A stretch of 59,754 bases of DNA from Polyangiaceae bacterium (GTDB lineage Bacteria; Myxococcota_A; Polyangia; Polyangiales; Polyangiaceae): assembly GCA_013361525.1 (NCBI GenBank), contig JABFXY010000020.1, positions 1 to 59,754 of the forward strand, given 5' to 3'. Numbering within the stretch: position 1 is the stretch's first letter; every line of letters begins with the position of its first letter. A program made the translations under genes and the position numbers. The notes under the pieces were generated by a model, which saw only the letters and a list, made by a program, of their open reading frames with translations, was not told where the DNA came from and searched no databases. Positions 25,018 through 33,869 of the stretch are shown in pieces.

Positions 25018-25548
25018 CTAGCCCAGCGTTGCTTCGCCGCGGCGCCACTCGCACGCGGTGAGCTCGCCGGTCTTCAATGCATCGAGGACGCGGAGGACCT
25101 CGGTGACGCTTCGGCCGACGCTGAGGTCGTTCGCGCTCACGAAGCGAACGATGCCTTCGGGGTCGACGATGATCGTCGCGCGGACGGCGGCGCCCGCGAC
25201 GGGGTGGAGGATGCCGAGCGTCTCTGCGAGCGCCGGCGTCACGAACAAAAGGGCGTGCCCGATCTGCGCCAGGCCGGGATGGTCTTTGCGCCACGCGAGG
25301 TGCGAATACTCGTTGTCTGTCGAGCCGCCGAGCAGGACAGCTTGACGCTCCTCGAAATCATGGCGGTGCCGGTCGAACTCCAGGATCTCGGTCGGGCACA
25401 CGAAGGTGAAGTCCTTCGGGTAGGTGTAGAAGACCAGCCATTTGCCGGGGAAGTCTTTGGAGCTGACGTCCTTGAACTCTTTGCCGGGCTCGATACCGAC
25501 GCACGCGGGAACCTTGAATTCGGGGAACCGACTGCCGACAGCGATCAT
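25018..25548 (-). CDS. Peroxiredoxin, AhpC/Prx1 type
   Basis: A 176-residue thiol peroxidase reducing H2O2 and organic peroxides. The peroxidatic site PKDFTFVC (Cys51, with Pro44 and Thr48) is intact, a conserved Arg lies in VRATIIVDPEG, and a resolving Cys166 sits in the C-terminal LTACEW. The GGAG ribosome site is eight bases before the ATG. It lies 47 bp behind the Fur-box-controlled Cys-rich lipoprotein gene on the same strand, so it may be on the same transcript. No ahpD or ahpF partner is seen; the reductant is unknown. Confidence 0.92.
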   Translation of the reverse strand: MIAVGSRFPEFKVPACVGIEPGKEFKDVSSKDFPGKWLVFYTYPKDFTFVCPTEILEFDRHRHDFEERQAVLLGGSTDNEYSHLAWRKDHPGLAQIGHALLFVTPALAETLGILHPVAGAAVRATIIVDPEGIVRFVSANDLSVGRSVTEVLRVLDALKTGELTACEWRRGEATLG

Positions 25549-25595
25549 TTCAATATCTCCGTGTTTGCGATGTTGCTCTGTTCGTGAATTTCTCG

Positions 25596-26564
25596 TCACC
25601 CGCCCGCGGCGACGCAGATGCCGACACCGCCCTCGAGCGTGACGCTCTCTTGGTCGCAATGACCGGCGCCGCAATCGCCGTCGTCGCAGCAGTACCGCGC
25701 GCACACGCCTGCGACGCACGTCGTCCCAGCCGCGCAGTACCCGTCGGCTTCGCCGCACGGCTCGCACAACGCATTGTCGTTCGGCGGCGGATAACACGCG
25801 TAACCACCTTGCGCGACGTCGCAGGCGGCGCCCTTGTCCGTACACCCGTCGTTGGTCACTGGGTTGCACGCGATATTTCCGGCGACCGTCACGCAAGCGC
25901 CGGCGGACGGAGCCTCCACTGGGGCGTCGCAAGCGGGCTCGATCGTCGGGCCCGCGCATACTTCGCAGCTCGCAGCGACGCACTGGCTCAGCGCGTGAAA
26001 GAGCGCGTGCCCGTCAGGGTCGCCGTGACAGGTCGCCTCGTCGAACTCGGTCAAACAGCCGACCCAACACGTGTCATTGGAATGGCAAGCAGCGACTTCT
26101 TCGCAGCAATTCGATTCGAGGCAGGTGCCGCACTCGGCGGCGACGACGCCGTCCAAGAGATGCGTGCACTCTCCCTCCGTCCCGCCGATGCAAGCTTCTG
26201 CACAGGAGCCGCCCCGGCACGTGAGGAACGCATCGACGCGCTCGTGCGTCTCCTCGGTGGATTCGCAAGCTTCGCCGTCTTCCCCCTGCACGCACGCGAG
26301 GCATGCAGCGTCCGCCTCGCAGGCCTGTAGTGCATCACAACACGCGTCTTTCATGCATGTGCCGCATTCACCGTCGAGCGCCGCTTCACAGCTCGGTGCC
26401 GCTCCGCCGTCGCCGCCGTCGCCGCCCGTTCCGCCTGCGCTCGCGCCCCCGGTCGCAGCACCGCCGCCGCCGGTCCCGGGCTCAGACTCCGGGCTCGAGC
26501 AGGCAACCAAGCCGGCCAAGGTGAACGTCAGCGAAGTCCCGATCAGCGCGCGAACCCAAAACAT
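25596..26564 (-). CDS. Cys-rich lipoprotein with a duplicated domain, Fur-controlled
   Basis: A 322-residue secreted protein. The signal peptide ends TLAGLVAC (lipobox, Cys22), then a Gly/Thr/Ser-rich linker (30-55). Two homologous modules (about 60-125 and 132-195) share the pattern CGTC-x4-CC-x5-C-x5-C..C, seen as CGTCMKDACCDALQAC and CGTCLESNCCEEVAAC, about ten Cys each. The last third holds further Cys pairs ending GGVGICVAAGG. In total over 35 Cys, so disulfide-stapled or metal-binding. I do not recognise a named function. A strong Fur box 32 bp upstream of the ATG and the adjoining peroxiredoxin gene suggest a role under iron limitation or redox stress. Confidence 0.75.
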   Translation of the reverse strand: MFWVRALIGTSLTFTLAGLVACSSPESEPGTGGGGAATGGASAGGTGGDGGDGGAAPSCEAALDGECGTCMKDACCDALQACEADAACLACVQGEDGEACESTEETHERVDAFLTCRGGSCAEACIGGTEGECTHLLDGVVAAECGTCLESNCCEEVAACHSNDTCWVGCLTEFDEATCHGDPDGHALFHALSQCVAASCEVCAGPTIEPACDAPVEAPSAGACVTVAGNIACNPVTNDGCTDKGAACDVAQGGYACYPPPNDNALCEPCGEADGYCAAGTTCVAGVCARYCCDDGDCGAGHCDQESVTLEGGVGICVAAGG

Positions 26565-26595
26565 GCGGCCTTCTAGCGCAGGTTGGTGCGAAATT

Positions 26596-26614
26596 GAAAG
26601 TGGTTTTCATTATC
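26596..26614 (-). promoter_or_regulatory. Fur box
   Basis: On the minus strand GATAATGAAAACCACTTTC matches the 19-bp Fur consensus at 15 of 19 positions. It is an imperfect palindrome and by far the most AT-rich stretch around. It ends 32 bases before the lipoprotein ATG, the usual position over a promoter. The next 100 bases upstream are low-complexity GCC/CCG runs. Confidence 0.7.
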
Positions 26615-26732
26615 ACGGGTGCCGCGCCGCGCCGCGCCGCGCCGACCCGACGGCTCGACGGCCCGCTCGCCCGCCGTCCGCCGTCCGCTCCCCCGCTGCC
26701 CGCTCCCCGACCCCACGTTCCTTGCGCCCGGA

Positions 26733-27131
26733 TCAGTCGCGGAGAACGTGCTCCAACAGGTCCCACCGATTGCCATATAGATCCTCGAATACCGCGACCG
26801 TCCCGTAGCGCTCGCGGCGAGGAGCTTCGACGAATTGCACGCCGCACTGGACCATTCGTGCATGGTCGCGCTCGAAGTCGTCGGTATGCAGGAAGAAGCC
26901 CACGCGCCCGCCGGTCTGATCTCCGACGCGGGCACGCTGCGCCTCGGTCGCCGCTTTTGCCAAGAGCAAGGCGGCGCCGTTGCCGCCCGGGGGCGCGACG
27001 CACACCCAGCGCTTGCCTTCGCCCAGATCGGTGTCTTCGACGAGGTCGAAGGCGAGCGCGCGTGTATAGAAATCAATGGCCTCGCCGTAGTCGCGGACGA
27101 CCACGGTGATCAAGGCGATGGCTCGTTTCAT
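26733..27131 (-). CDS. VOC-superfamily (glyoxalase/dioxygenase-like) protein
   Basis: A 132-residue single-module VOC protein. The beta-alpha-beta-beta-beta pattern is visible: ALITVVVRDYGEAIDFYTRALAF, KRWVCVAPPGG, ALLLAKA, then GFFLHTDDFERDHARMVQCGV and TVAVFEDLYGNRWDLLE with the C-terminal metal-ligand Glu region. AAGGA lies eight bases before the ATG. Function of the family ranges from glyoxalase to fosfomycin or bleomycin resistance, and the substrate is not evident. It stands alone, divergent from the amidohydrolase remnant. Confidence 0.85.
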   Translation of the reverse strand: MKRAIALITVVVRDYGEAIDFYTRALAFDLVEDTDLGEGKRWVCVAPPGGNGAALLLAKAATEAQRARVGDQTGGRVGFFLHTDDFERDHARMVQCGVQFVEAPRRERYGTVAVFEDLYGNRWDLLEHVLRD

Positions 27132-27280
27132 AGGCTCATCCTTACGCCGTCGAGCGCCGGCTCTAAAGATATGTCCTCTCCGCCGGTCACCGATCCAAGG
27201 GTTCGTCCGCTCGGTCGGACAGACGACCCCGAAAGGGTAGACCAGAGTCGCGTGGCATTCGACGTGCTCGACGCCGCGCG

Positions 27281-28153
27281 ATGAGCCTAGCGCGCCGTCT
27301 CCTGTTGGTCGTCGTCGGTCTATGGGCGTTTGTCGCTGGTGCGTCGTGCTCGCGGCCGGGATCCGCACATCCCCCGAGCGCACCGCAGGCACCGACCGGC
27401 TTCGCGTTCTTGCATGTCGACGTCGTCACGATGTCGAGCCCGATGCTCCTCACCGACCAGGTCGTCGTCGTTCGCGGCGACCGTATCTCGTTCATCGGAC
27501 CGGCGTCGGAAATGCCCAATCTCGAAAGCCTGCAAATCGTCAATGCGCGGGGCAAGGTGTTGATGCCGGGGCTCGCCGACATGCACGCGCATTTGCAGCG
27601 CGAGGAGGACCTCGCCGTGTATCTCGCTCGCGGCGTCACGCTCGTCAGGAATATGTGGGGTACGCCCATTCACCTCGACTGGCGCGCACGGGTCGAAGAC
27701 GGAACGCTCGTGGGGCCGCATGTCGTGACGGCCGGGCCGATTCTCGATGGGGAAGACGTCGTTCACGACGGCAGCTTCGTCGTGCGAAGCCCCGCCGATG
27801 CCGCGCGGGCGATCGCCGTGCAAAAGGCGCTCGGCTACGATTTCGTCAAAGTCTACTCGCGGCTTTCGCCTGCGGCTCATGCCCATATCGTGGAATCCGC
27901 GCACGAAAGCGGTTTGCGCGTCGCGGGGCACGTGCCGCGCTCGGTGGGATTGGATGGCGTCTTCGCCGCAAAACAAGACGTGGTCGAACACTTCGGCGGG
28001 TTTGTCGACGCGCTCCAGAAGGAGGGCTCCGACCTGCGCGGGAGGTTCGATCGCGCGTCGATGTCGAAGAAGATCGATCATGTCTCCGGGGCGTCGCGGG
28101 CGTCGTATTCGCCGGTCGCTTTCTCGACACGTCCGCGCTTCGAGCATTGCTGA
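27281..28153 (+). pseudogene. Amidohydrolase, truncated after about two thirds of the domain
   Basis: The frame starts with a lipoprotein-type signal (VAGASC) and continues as an amidohydrolase: a composite N-terminal beta region (VVVVRGDRISFIGPA), GLADMHAHLQ with the HxH metal ligands, DFVKVYSRL with the Lys that is carbamylated in the family, and AGHVPRS. At about residue 265 (DRASMSKKIDHV) homology-like sequence stops. It runs 25 residues of unrelated reading to a TGA, so the second metal His/Asp half of the barrel, about 150 residues, is missing. The coding frame then switches to a different gene tail. A deletion joining two genes explains this. Loss of function is likely. Confidence 0.65.
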
Positions 28154-28863
28154 AGGACGCGGAGGCTTCTGCGCGGGAGAATCGAGAGCCGACCGCGGGT
28201 TTGGCGCTCCCCATCGAGCCGACACTCGGCGCGATTGTCAGGTTCCGCGGTCGATTCGAGCAAGAATGGAAGGGTGCGCCGTTCGGCGCCGAAGAGGTGT
28301 TGGTCGAGGAATCGGGACCATCATTCATGTTCCAGGTGCGCTCGTTCGACTACCGATCTTCTCAGCGCACTCGGTGGAAATTGGAGGCGGAGGGGTCGAG
28401 CCTCCTCCGCGCTCAGGCGGACAGCGACGGGACGACCGGACGCGCGAGGATCGTCGTCGAACGCGATGGTGAGGACGTCCTCGTACGAGGCTCGCTCCTC
28501 TCCGGCGACGAGGCGACGGTGAAACATCGATGGAGCACGTCTGCCATCCTGGGGCCCGATCGCATGCTGGCGAGCTGGGTCGCCATTTCTCCGCGGCTCG
28601 CGGCGCTCGCCGTCGGCGCCGAAACATCGCTGGAGATGGGCATTCTCCGATTCGGCTCGGCCGCCGAAATCGAAGACACCCCCGTTCATGTCACGCGTCT
28701 CGCCGACGAATTGCTCCCCAACCGCGCGACGCCGGCGCGCGCCTTCGAGATTGCCCCGCGAGTGGGACGAAAGAGCCGGCTATGGCTCGACGAGCGCGGA
28801 TGGCCCATTCGCTACGAAGTCGAGGCTTACGGAAGCACCGTCCGCTATGACCGGGTCGAATGA
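28147..28863 (+). CDS. 3' part of a second gene, fused out of frame to the amidohydrolase remnant
   Basis: Protein-like sequence resumes in another frame around 28080-28150 and runs 230 residues to a TGA at 28861. It is beta-rich (AIVRFRGRFEQEW, PSFMFQVRSFDYRS, RTRWKLEAEG, GRARIVVERDGEDV) and ends in SRLWLDERGWPIRYEVEAYG. No N-terminus or signal sequence is present, and a TTG at 28147 or ATG at 28327 are the only in-frame candidates. I recognise no family, but the pattern resembles lipoprotein-carrier-like or bacterial DUF proteins with sheet-rich folds. It is the residue of a neighbouring gene or of a C-terminal domain. Confidence 0.5.
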   Translation: MLKDAEASARENREPTAGLALPIEPTLGAIVRFRGRFEQEWKGAPFGAEEVLVEESGPSFMFQVRSFDYRSSQRTRWKLEAEGSSLLRAQADSDGTTGRARIVVERDGEDVLVRGSLLSGDEATVKHRWSTSAILGPDRMLASWVAISPRLAALAVGAETSLEMGILRFGSAAEIEDTPVHVTRLADELLPNRATPARAFEIAPRVGRKSRLWLDERGWPIRYEVEAYGSTVRYDRVE

Positions 28864-28869
28864 AGCGGA

Positions 28870-29772
28870 CTACGGTGCCCCTTCGGAGTACTCGATCGAC
28901 GCTTTTAGGTAATTCGCTGCCCGCAGGCGATGGGGCCCGTTTTTCGTGTTTTCCAGATAGTCGTCGAACATGCGGCCGGCGACCTCGAACTCGCGCATTC
29001 GGAAGAGGACGATGCCTCTCGCGAAAGAAGCGGGGTAATCCGGATCGAGCTTCGCGAGATCCTCGATGTGGTCGATGAGGAATTTCCCGGCCGGGCCTTC
29101 GCCATCGGCCCGCGTCGGCGGTGGGTGCGCGAGCATGTAGCCGAGGAGCAGGCGCTCTTCGACGGGGTCCGCCGCAAACGCGGGGTGTCCCGGTGCAATG
29201 GTGTTCGTGAAGCGTCGCTTGAAGAAGGCAGACAGGACGAGGTCGACCCGATCAGGGGCGTCCGCCGCCGTTCTCAGCCACCCGTTGTCGGAGAGCTCGA
29301 GGAGAGTGTTCCCACCAAGCTCGATTAGGTCGTCCGATACGTGGCCTGTGCGGAGATATGCGCAATACGCATCCACGAAGCGACCTGCCTGGTATGCCCG
29401 AAGGAGCAACAGGGCGTCGACGTTTTCCCGGAGGGCGACGTCGATCGCCTGGCCGAGCTGGTCCCCCATCCGCGCGAGCGCTGCTTCATCGCCGTTCCAC
29501 TGTGCTCGACCCAACGCGCGGAAGCGCGCGCCGACCATTTGCACCGAGTGGGGAAGGGGATCCGTCGTCGCTTTGGTCGCGAGCTCGTCGTTGCGAGAAC
29601 GCGTCCGCTGCACTTCGTCTTGGCCGACGTGAGGCGGCGGCAACTCATCCGGGATGGCGGTGCGCGGCGTGTTCACCGAGACGTAGACGGTCACGATGAA
29701 CACGACGATCGCACCGACTTGCCACCCTTCGAGATGCTTAGCAAGGCGTGACCGCGCGCTCACGTCATGCAA
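28870..29772 (-). CDS. Membrane-anchored protein of unknown function, TPR-like C-terminus
   Basis: A 300-residue protein with one membrane helix (about residues 17-35, WQVGAIVVFIVTVYVSV) and the rest outside. No signal cleavage site is obvious. The soluble part is helical. GMLFRMRE-type helices at the end (FARGIVLFRMREFEVAGRMFDDYLE) look like TPR units. The start at 29772 leaves 11 bp to the GTG of the divergent PilZ gene. An in-frame GTG at 29763 is an alternative. I do not recognise a family. Confidence 0.65.
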   Translation of the reverse strand: MHDVSARSRLAKHLEGWQVGAIVVFIVTVYVSVNTPRTAIPDELPPPHVGQDEVQRTRSRNDELATKATTDPLPHSVQMVGARFRALGRAQWNGDEAALARMGDQLGQAIDVALRENVDALLLLRAYQAGRFVDAYCAYLRTGHVSDDLIELGGNTLLELSDNGWLRTAADAPDRVDLVLSAFFKRRFTNTIAPGHPAFAADPVEERLLLGYMLAHPPPTRADGEGPAGKFLIDHIEDLAKLDPDYPASFARGIVLFRMREFEVAGRMFDDYLENTKNGPHRLRAANYLKASIEYSEGAP

Positions 29773-29783
29773 CTATCGACGCC

Positions 29784-30086
29784 GTGGAAGAGAAGCGCAA
29801 GCACCCGCGAAAAGTCGTGCATCCGGACATCGCATTTTTGGCTGCCAACGGCGAGCGCGTCGAGGCGGTGTGCAGAGACATTTCGTTGGGCGGTGCCTTC
29901 GTCGAGACCGATCGCCCCGCGCCGTTCAACGCGACGGTGACCGTGTTTCTCAAGCTGCCCGGGTTCGACCGAGAGATCGCCGTGAAGAGCACCGTGCGCT
30001 GGACGAAGCAGGACGGCATGGGCGTGCAATTCGGTTTGATGGGCGCCCGCGAGACTCACGCGCTCGTGTCGCTCATCTCACCCTGA
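29784..30086 (+). CDS. Single-domain PilZ protein
   Basis: A 100-residue protein consisting of a PilZ domain only. The c-di-GMP motif pair is present: KRKHPRK (Arg motif near residue 4-10) and DISLGG (D/N-x-S-x-x-G, about residue 38). The end of the fold carries the strand VRWTKQDGMGVQFG. The GTG at 29784 begins directly before the Arg motif. It is probably a c-di-GMP receptor; the partner is not known. The TPR lipoprotein and a second PilZ gene follow on the other strand. Confidence 0.85.
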   Translation: MEEKRKHPRKVVHPDIAFLAANGERVEAVCRDISLGGAFVETDRPAPFNATVTVFLKLPGFDREIAVKSTVRWTKQDGMGVQFGLMGARETHALVSLISP

Positions 30087-30134
30087 TAAGAACGTCAGTT
30101 TTTGTTTACCCGCGTCCGGGCGACGGCGCGGGCG

Positions 30135-32321
30135 CTAGGGGATCTTGACGTCTTTCGGGATCTCGAGCGCGGATCGGGGCGCGAGCAGCTCGCGCGCGAT
30201 CTTCACCTCTGGGCTGTGTACGAGCGGGCTCGACGCGACCAGGCGCAGCGCGTCCTCCGACGGCGTGCCGCGCGCCCGCTTCGCCATGGCGACATAGAAG
30301 GTCGCCTCCACGCGTGACTCTTCGTTCGACGCCTTCAGTGCGAGGGCTTCGTCGGAGAGCTTGCCGCGCGCCCACGCGGCGAGGCGGCCGACCCAAGTGG
30401 GTTGTTTGGCGGCGCCTTCGAGGATCTCGAACGCCGCCTCGTCCGGGCTCGCCCCTGTTTGCTTGTCGGCGAGCGTGACCCAAATCGCGCCGTAGACGAG
30501 ATCCTCCTGGCGGGCGCCGGCATCGACGCCTTTCTGAAGAGCCATCTTCACGCCCGTGCGGTCGCCGAGCGCGAGGCTCGACGATGCGGCCTGGAGCATC
30601 AGCGAGCCGAGCAGCTCGCGATCCCCCGCCGCGGCTTCGAGCGCACGCTCGAACGCCTTGCGAGCGCCGTCGCGATCGCCGTACGCCTGCAGAACGCGAC
30701 CGAGCGCAGCGAGCGCCCGTGCCCGCGGGCCGCCCGACTTGCGCTGCTCGACAGCGGCCGTCGACGTGGAGAGCGCGGACGCGAGTGCCTTTTTCGCGGC
30801 GTCTGCTTGGCCTTGCTCCCGTCGAATGTCGAACTCGAGTAGACGCGCGTCGGCGACGTCGACCGGGTCTGCGCCTTTGGTCGAAATGATCGAGGCGATG
30901 TCCGCGAGGGCGAGGTCGAACGCGTTCGTCTGGCGGTAAATCTGCGCTCGCACGAGGTACCCGCTGGCTTTCGGCGAGGCGTCGAGCGCGGCGGTGAGGA
31001 GCGACTCCGCTTGTTCGACGTAGCCGCCCTGAAGGACGATCGAAGCCATGCTGTAGCGCAGCTCCGCGATCGCCGAAGCGCCGCCACGGTGCGAGAGCAG
31101 CGTCTTTGCCCGGTCCAGAAAGCGCGTGGAAGCGGCGATGGTTCGGCTGGCGCCGGCGACGTCCCCCGCCGACGAGTCGGCGATGATGGCGCGTGCGACG
31201 ATGCGGACGCCTTGGACGACGTCTTGCGTGGAGGCTTCGTCCGAGATCGCGCCGTCGACCAGGAGCGGCGCGACCTCTGCCATGCCGAGATCGGTGAGCT
31301 CGCGCGAAAGCTCGAGCGCCGTTCGCGCGTGTTTCGGATCTCGCCGATAGGCCTCGACGAGCGACGCGAACCGCGCTGCCGCATAGAGCTCCGGGTCGAT
31401 GCCGATCTCGCCGCCGACCCGGTCCGACGTCTCGGTCGCGAGGGCGTCGTAGAGATCGCGCCAGCTCGACGCGTCGTCACGCTGCTCGACGGCTTTGACC
31501 GACGCGAAAAATGCGGGGTCCGTGACGCGTCTCGCGTTCGTCGAGAGCACGTGATCGATGGCGCCTTGCACATCGCCGTAACGCAACATCAGCGCGACGA
31601 TGGTCGCTGCCCCCGAGCCGAGGGAGCGCGCGATCTCGATCGCCTCTTCCGGGGAGGGGCGTTTGCCCGTCTCCTGGTAGTTGACGTTGCCTTGGATGCC
31701 GAGCGCGATCCACGCGTCGATATCGCGGACCGCGGCGTCGATGTGCTCCGGTGCGAGAAGCGCCATCCCGAGGCTCGTGCGCTCTGCGTCGCCGGCTCGT
31801 TCGATCGGCTTGCCGGTCAGCGTCTCGTTTTTGAATTGCTCGAGGGCAGCGAGGTGCGCCTCGATCTCTTTGCGCTCGGCCGGCGTCGCGTGTTTCGTGC
31901 GCAATGTGTAGAGGACCTTCGCGCGGCCGATGTCGCCTCGGGCGGACAGCCGCGTGATCGCTCCGTCGATCGCGCCCGACGTCTCGGCGTCGACGACGAC
32001 CGGGCTGTGCTCACCGGCGCGCATGAGGAACATCGCGCCGAAGACGCTCTGCGTCGCGCGATCTTCCGCGCCGCGCGAAAACCTCGCCTTTGCATGGAGC
32101 AGTTGGCGTCGAACGACCCCGAGTAGGAGCTTCTGACGCTCTTCGCTGCGCGAGCCGTCGCCGAGGATTTTGAGGAGCGAGCCCGCGAACGCCTCGTCCG
32201 ACACCGGCGCCGGTTGCACGAACGGCATCTGCGCAGGGCCGTTCGCAGACCCCGCAGCACACGCGGGCGCTGCGAGGGCCAACCCCAACACGAGCACGAA
32301 ACGCGCGAGCGGACGGGCCAT
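30135..32321 (-). CDS. Large TPR-like lipoprotein
   Basis: A 728-residue protein. MARPLARFVLVLGLALAAPAC gives a signal peptide and lipobox, so the ATG at 32321 is selected over a longer frame starting at 32372. The rest is almost entirely alpha-helical with degenerate TPR repeats, clearest in the middle and C-terminal thirds (EQAESLLTAALDASPKASGYLVRAQIYRQTN, LASLGRVLQAYGDRDGARKAFERAL). It contains no enzymatic motif. Likely an outer-membrane or periplasmic scaffold. It is flanked by PilZ genes on both sides. Confidence 0.75.
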   Translation of the reverse strand: MARPLARFVLVLGLALAAPACAAGSANGPAQMPFVQPAPVSDEAFAGSLLKILGDGSRSEERQKLLLGVVRRQLLHAKARFSRGAEDRATQSVFGAMFLMRAGEHSPVVVDAETSGAIDGAITRLSARGDIGRAKVLYTLRTKHATPAERKEIEAHLAALEQFKNETLTGKPIERAGDAERTSLGMALLAPEHIDAAVRDIDAWIALGIQGNVNYQETGKRPSPEEAIEIARSLGSGAATIVALMLRYGDVQGAIDHVLSTNARRVTDPAFFASVKAVEQRDDASSWRDLYDALATETSDRVGGEIGIDPELYAAARFASLVEAYRRDPKHARTALELSRELTDLGMAEVAPLLVDGAISDEASTQDVVQGVRIVARAIIADSSAGDVAGASRTIAASTRFLDRAKTLLSHRGGASAIAELRYSMASIVLQGGYVEQAESLLTAALDASPKASGYLVRAQIYRQTNAFDLALADIASIISTKGADPVDVADARLLEFDIRREQGQADAAKKALASALSTSTAAVEQRKSGGPRARALAALGRVLQAYGDRDGARKAFERALEAAAGDRELLGSLMLQAASSSLALGDRTGVKMALQKGVDAGARQEDLVYGAIWVTLADKQTGASPDEAAFEILEGAAKQPTWVGRLAAWARGKLSDEALALKASNEESRVEATFYVAMAKRARGTPSEDALRLVASSPLVHSPEVKIARELLAPRSALEIPKDVKIP

Positions 32322-32418
32322 TCGAGTCGGCAGTGTACCCCCGCGCGACGGTGCGCGCCGGGATTGTTCCACTGTTTTTGCCGCGATCGGACCCAGCGCT
32401 CGGAGCCCGCGCTCGGCG

Positions 32419-32847
32419 CTACTTCTTCTTCAACAGACGCGAGCTCAGCGTGTCGCCGAGCTCACGCGCCATCAAGCGCTCGACGATCTCTTCGGTGCCT
32501 CGCCGCTCCTCGGCGTCCACGTATTGGAATTGAATCCCCATGCCGGCGGGCTTCTCCGGCGAGGACTCTTCCTGGGTGACGACCCACTTCACGATCCCTC
32601 GGAGCCTGAGCGGCTCGTCGAGGTTCGGGATCCTCAGCGCGAACACGAACTCCGTCCCTGCATCGAGCGGACGCGCGGTGCGGATGAACGTCCCGCCCTT
32701 CGAGATGTTGCGCGTGTAGTCCGAGAAGAACGTGTTGATCCGCTTGTATTCGACGTTCAGCTCGATGGCGCTTCTGTCGTCCCTTCGGCGGTCAGACACG
32801 CAGCGAAGGTACACCGACTCGGCCTCATGGTCTAAGGTTCCTGCCAT
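32419..32847 (-). CDS. PilZ-domain protein
   Basis: A 142-residue protein with a PilZ domain: Arg motif DRRRDDR (about 21-27), IELNVEY, and NISKGGTF (N-x-S-x-x-G, about 47-54), then the FALRIPNLDEPLRLRGIVKWV strands and a helical C-terminal tail ending in KKK. It may start at the ATG 32847 or at the GTG 32799, which begins just before the Arg motif; neither has a ribosome site. It diverges from the ATP-grasp gene with only ten bases between the two ATGs, so the shared promoters must overlap coding sequence or one start is wrong. Confidence 0.82.
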   Translation of the reverse strand: MAGTLDHEAESVYLRCVSDRRRDDRSAIELNVEYKRINTFFSDYTRNISKGGTFIRTARPLDAGTEFVFALRIPNLDEPLRLRGIVKWVVTQEESSPEKPAGMGIQFQYVDAEERRGTEEIVERLMARELGDTLSSRLLKKK

Positions 32848-32857
32848 TCGAGGGACC

Positions 32858-33832
32858 ATGCACGCTGGATCAAGTTCGAGTCGCAAACGGGTCGGAATTC
32901 TCGTCGGCCGCGAGCGGTCATTTCCCGACGCGCTGATCGCCGAGGTCGCCCGGCGGAGCGACGACGTCGAGGCGTCGTATGCGCGGCTCGACATCCTGCA
33001 CATCGACCGGCCCCCGGTCTACGACGTGCTCGTCGACCGGATCAGCCACGACATCCAGTGTTACCAGCCGATGTTGAAGCTCGCGGCCCTCGCGGGCACG
33101 CGCGTCGTCAACAACCCGTTTTGGCGCATCGCCGACGACAAGCTCTTCAATACGGCGCTGGCGCAGCGCCTCGGGGTCGCAGTCCCGCGCACCGCGGTCC
33201 TTCCGTCGAAGAGCTACGGCTCGGACATCACGGCCGCGTCGCTCTCGAACCTCGCGTACCCGCTCGACTGGGAGGGGCTCGTTCGCGACTTCGGGTTCCC
33301 GATGTTCATGAAGCCGCATTGGGGCGGCGGGTTTCGCGACGTGTACAAAGTCGACAGCCTCGACGAGCTCTGGGCCGCGTACGACAAGAGCAACACGCTC
33401 ACGATGATCGTCCAGGAGGCGATCGAGTGGACGCAATACGTTCGCTGCATCGTCGTCGGAAAAACCGAGGTTTTGCCCGCGCTGTGGAACCCCAGCCTCG
33501 GTCACTTCGAGCGTTACGTTCGTGCGGCCGAGACGATGCCGCCGCTCTCGCCCGAGCTGGAGGCGCGCGTCGTACGCGACGCGAGGAAGCTCTGCGAAGC
33601 CCTCGGCTACGACATGAACACGGTCGAGTTCGCGGTGCGCGACGGCGTCCCTTACGCGATCGATTTCATGAACTCTGCGCCTGATTTCGACATCTCCAGC
33701 CTCGGCGAAGAGAAGTTTCGGTGGGTCGTCGAGAAGATGGCGGATCTGGTCATCGGACTGGCCCGGGACGAGGCGAAGACCTTTTGGCATGCGGACTCGT
33801 TTCTTCGAGGAAACCCAGCCTCCGTGCGCTGA
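32858..33832 (+). CDS. ATP-grasp ligase, RimK-like
   Basis: A 324-residue ATP-grasp enzyme. Seen: preatp-grasp part with NPFWRIADDKLFNTALAQRLG (helix before the grasp), MFMKPHWGGGFRDVYKVDS (ATP-binding Lys and Gly loop), IVQEAIEW, and a metal-binding end VEFAVRDGVPYAIDFMNSAPDFD in which Glu, Asp and Asn are expected to bind Mg. Family members ligate an amino acid or carboxylate onto a protein, peptide or cofactor. GAGGGA lies about four bases before the ATG at 32858. The gene is followed after 37 bp by dnaJ and is probably the first of a four-gene operon. Confidence 0.8.
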   Translation: MHAGSSSSRKRVGILVGRERSFPDALIAEVARRSDDVEASYARLDILHIDRPPVYDVLVDRISHDIQCYQPMLKLAALAGTRVVNNPFWRIADDKLFNTALAQRLGVAVPRTAVLPSKSYGSDITAASLSNLAYPLDWEGLVRDFGFPMFMKPHWGGGFRDVYKVDSLDELWAAYDKSNTLTMIVQEAIEWTQYVRCIVVGKTEVLPALWNPSLGHFERYVRAAETMPPLSPELEARVVRDARKLCEALGYDMNTVEFAVRDGVPYAIDFMNSAPDFDISSLGEEKFRWVVEKMADLVIGLARDEAKTFWHADSFLRGNPASVR

Positions 33833-33869
33833 CGGCGGCGCCGACCAGTGCTAGGCCTCTGACCAACCG

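Noticed and set aside
24392..25061. Short open frames over array 2
   Set aside because: Their translation just repeats the hairpin unit (e.g. AKERG, REGEAVLS), with no start signal.
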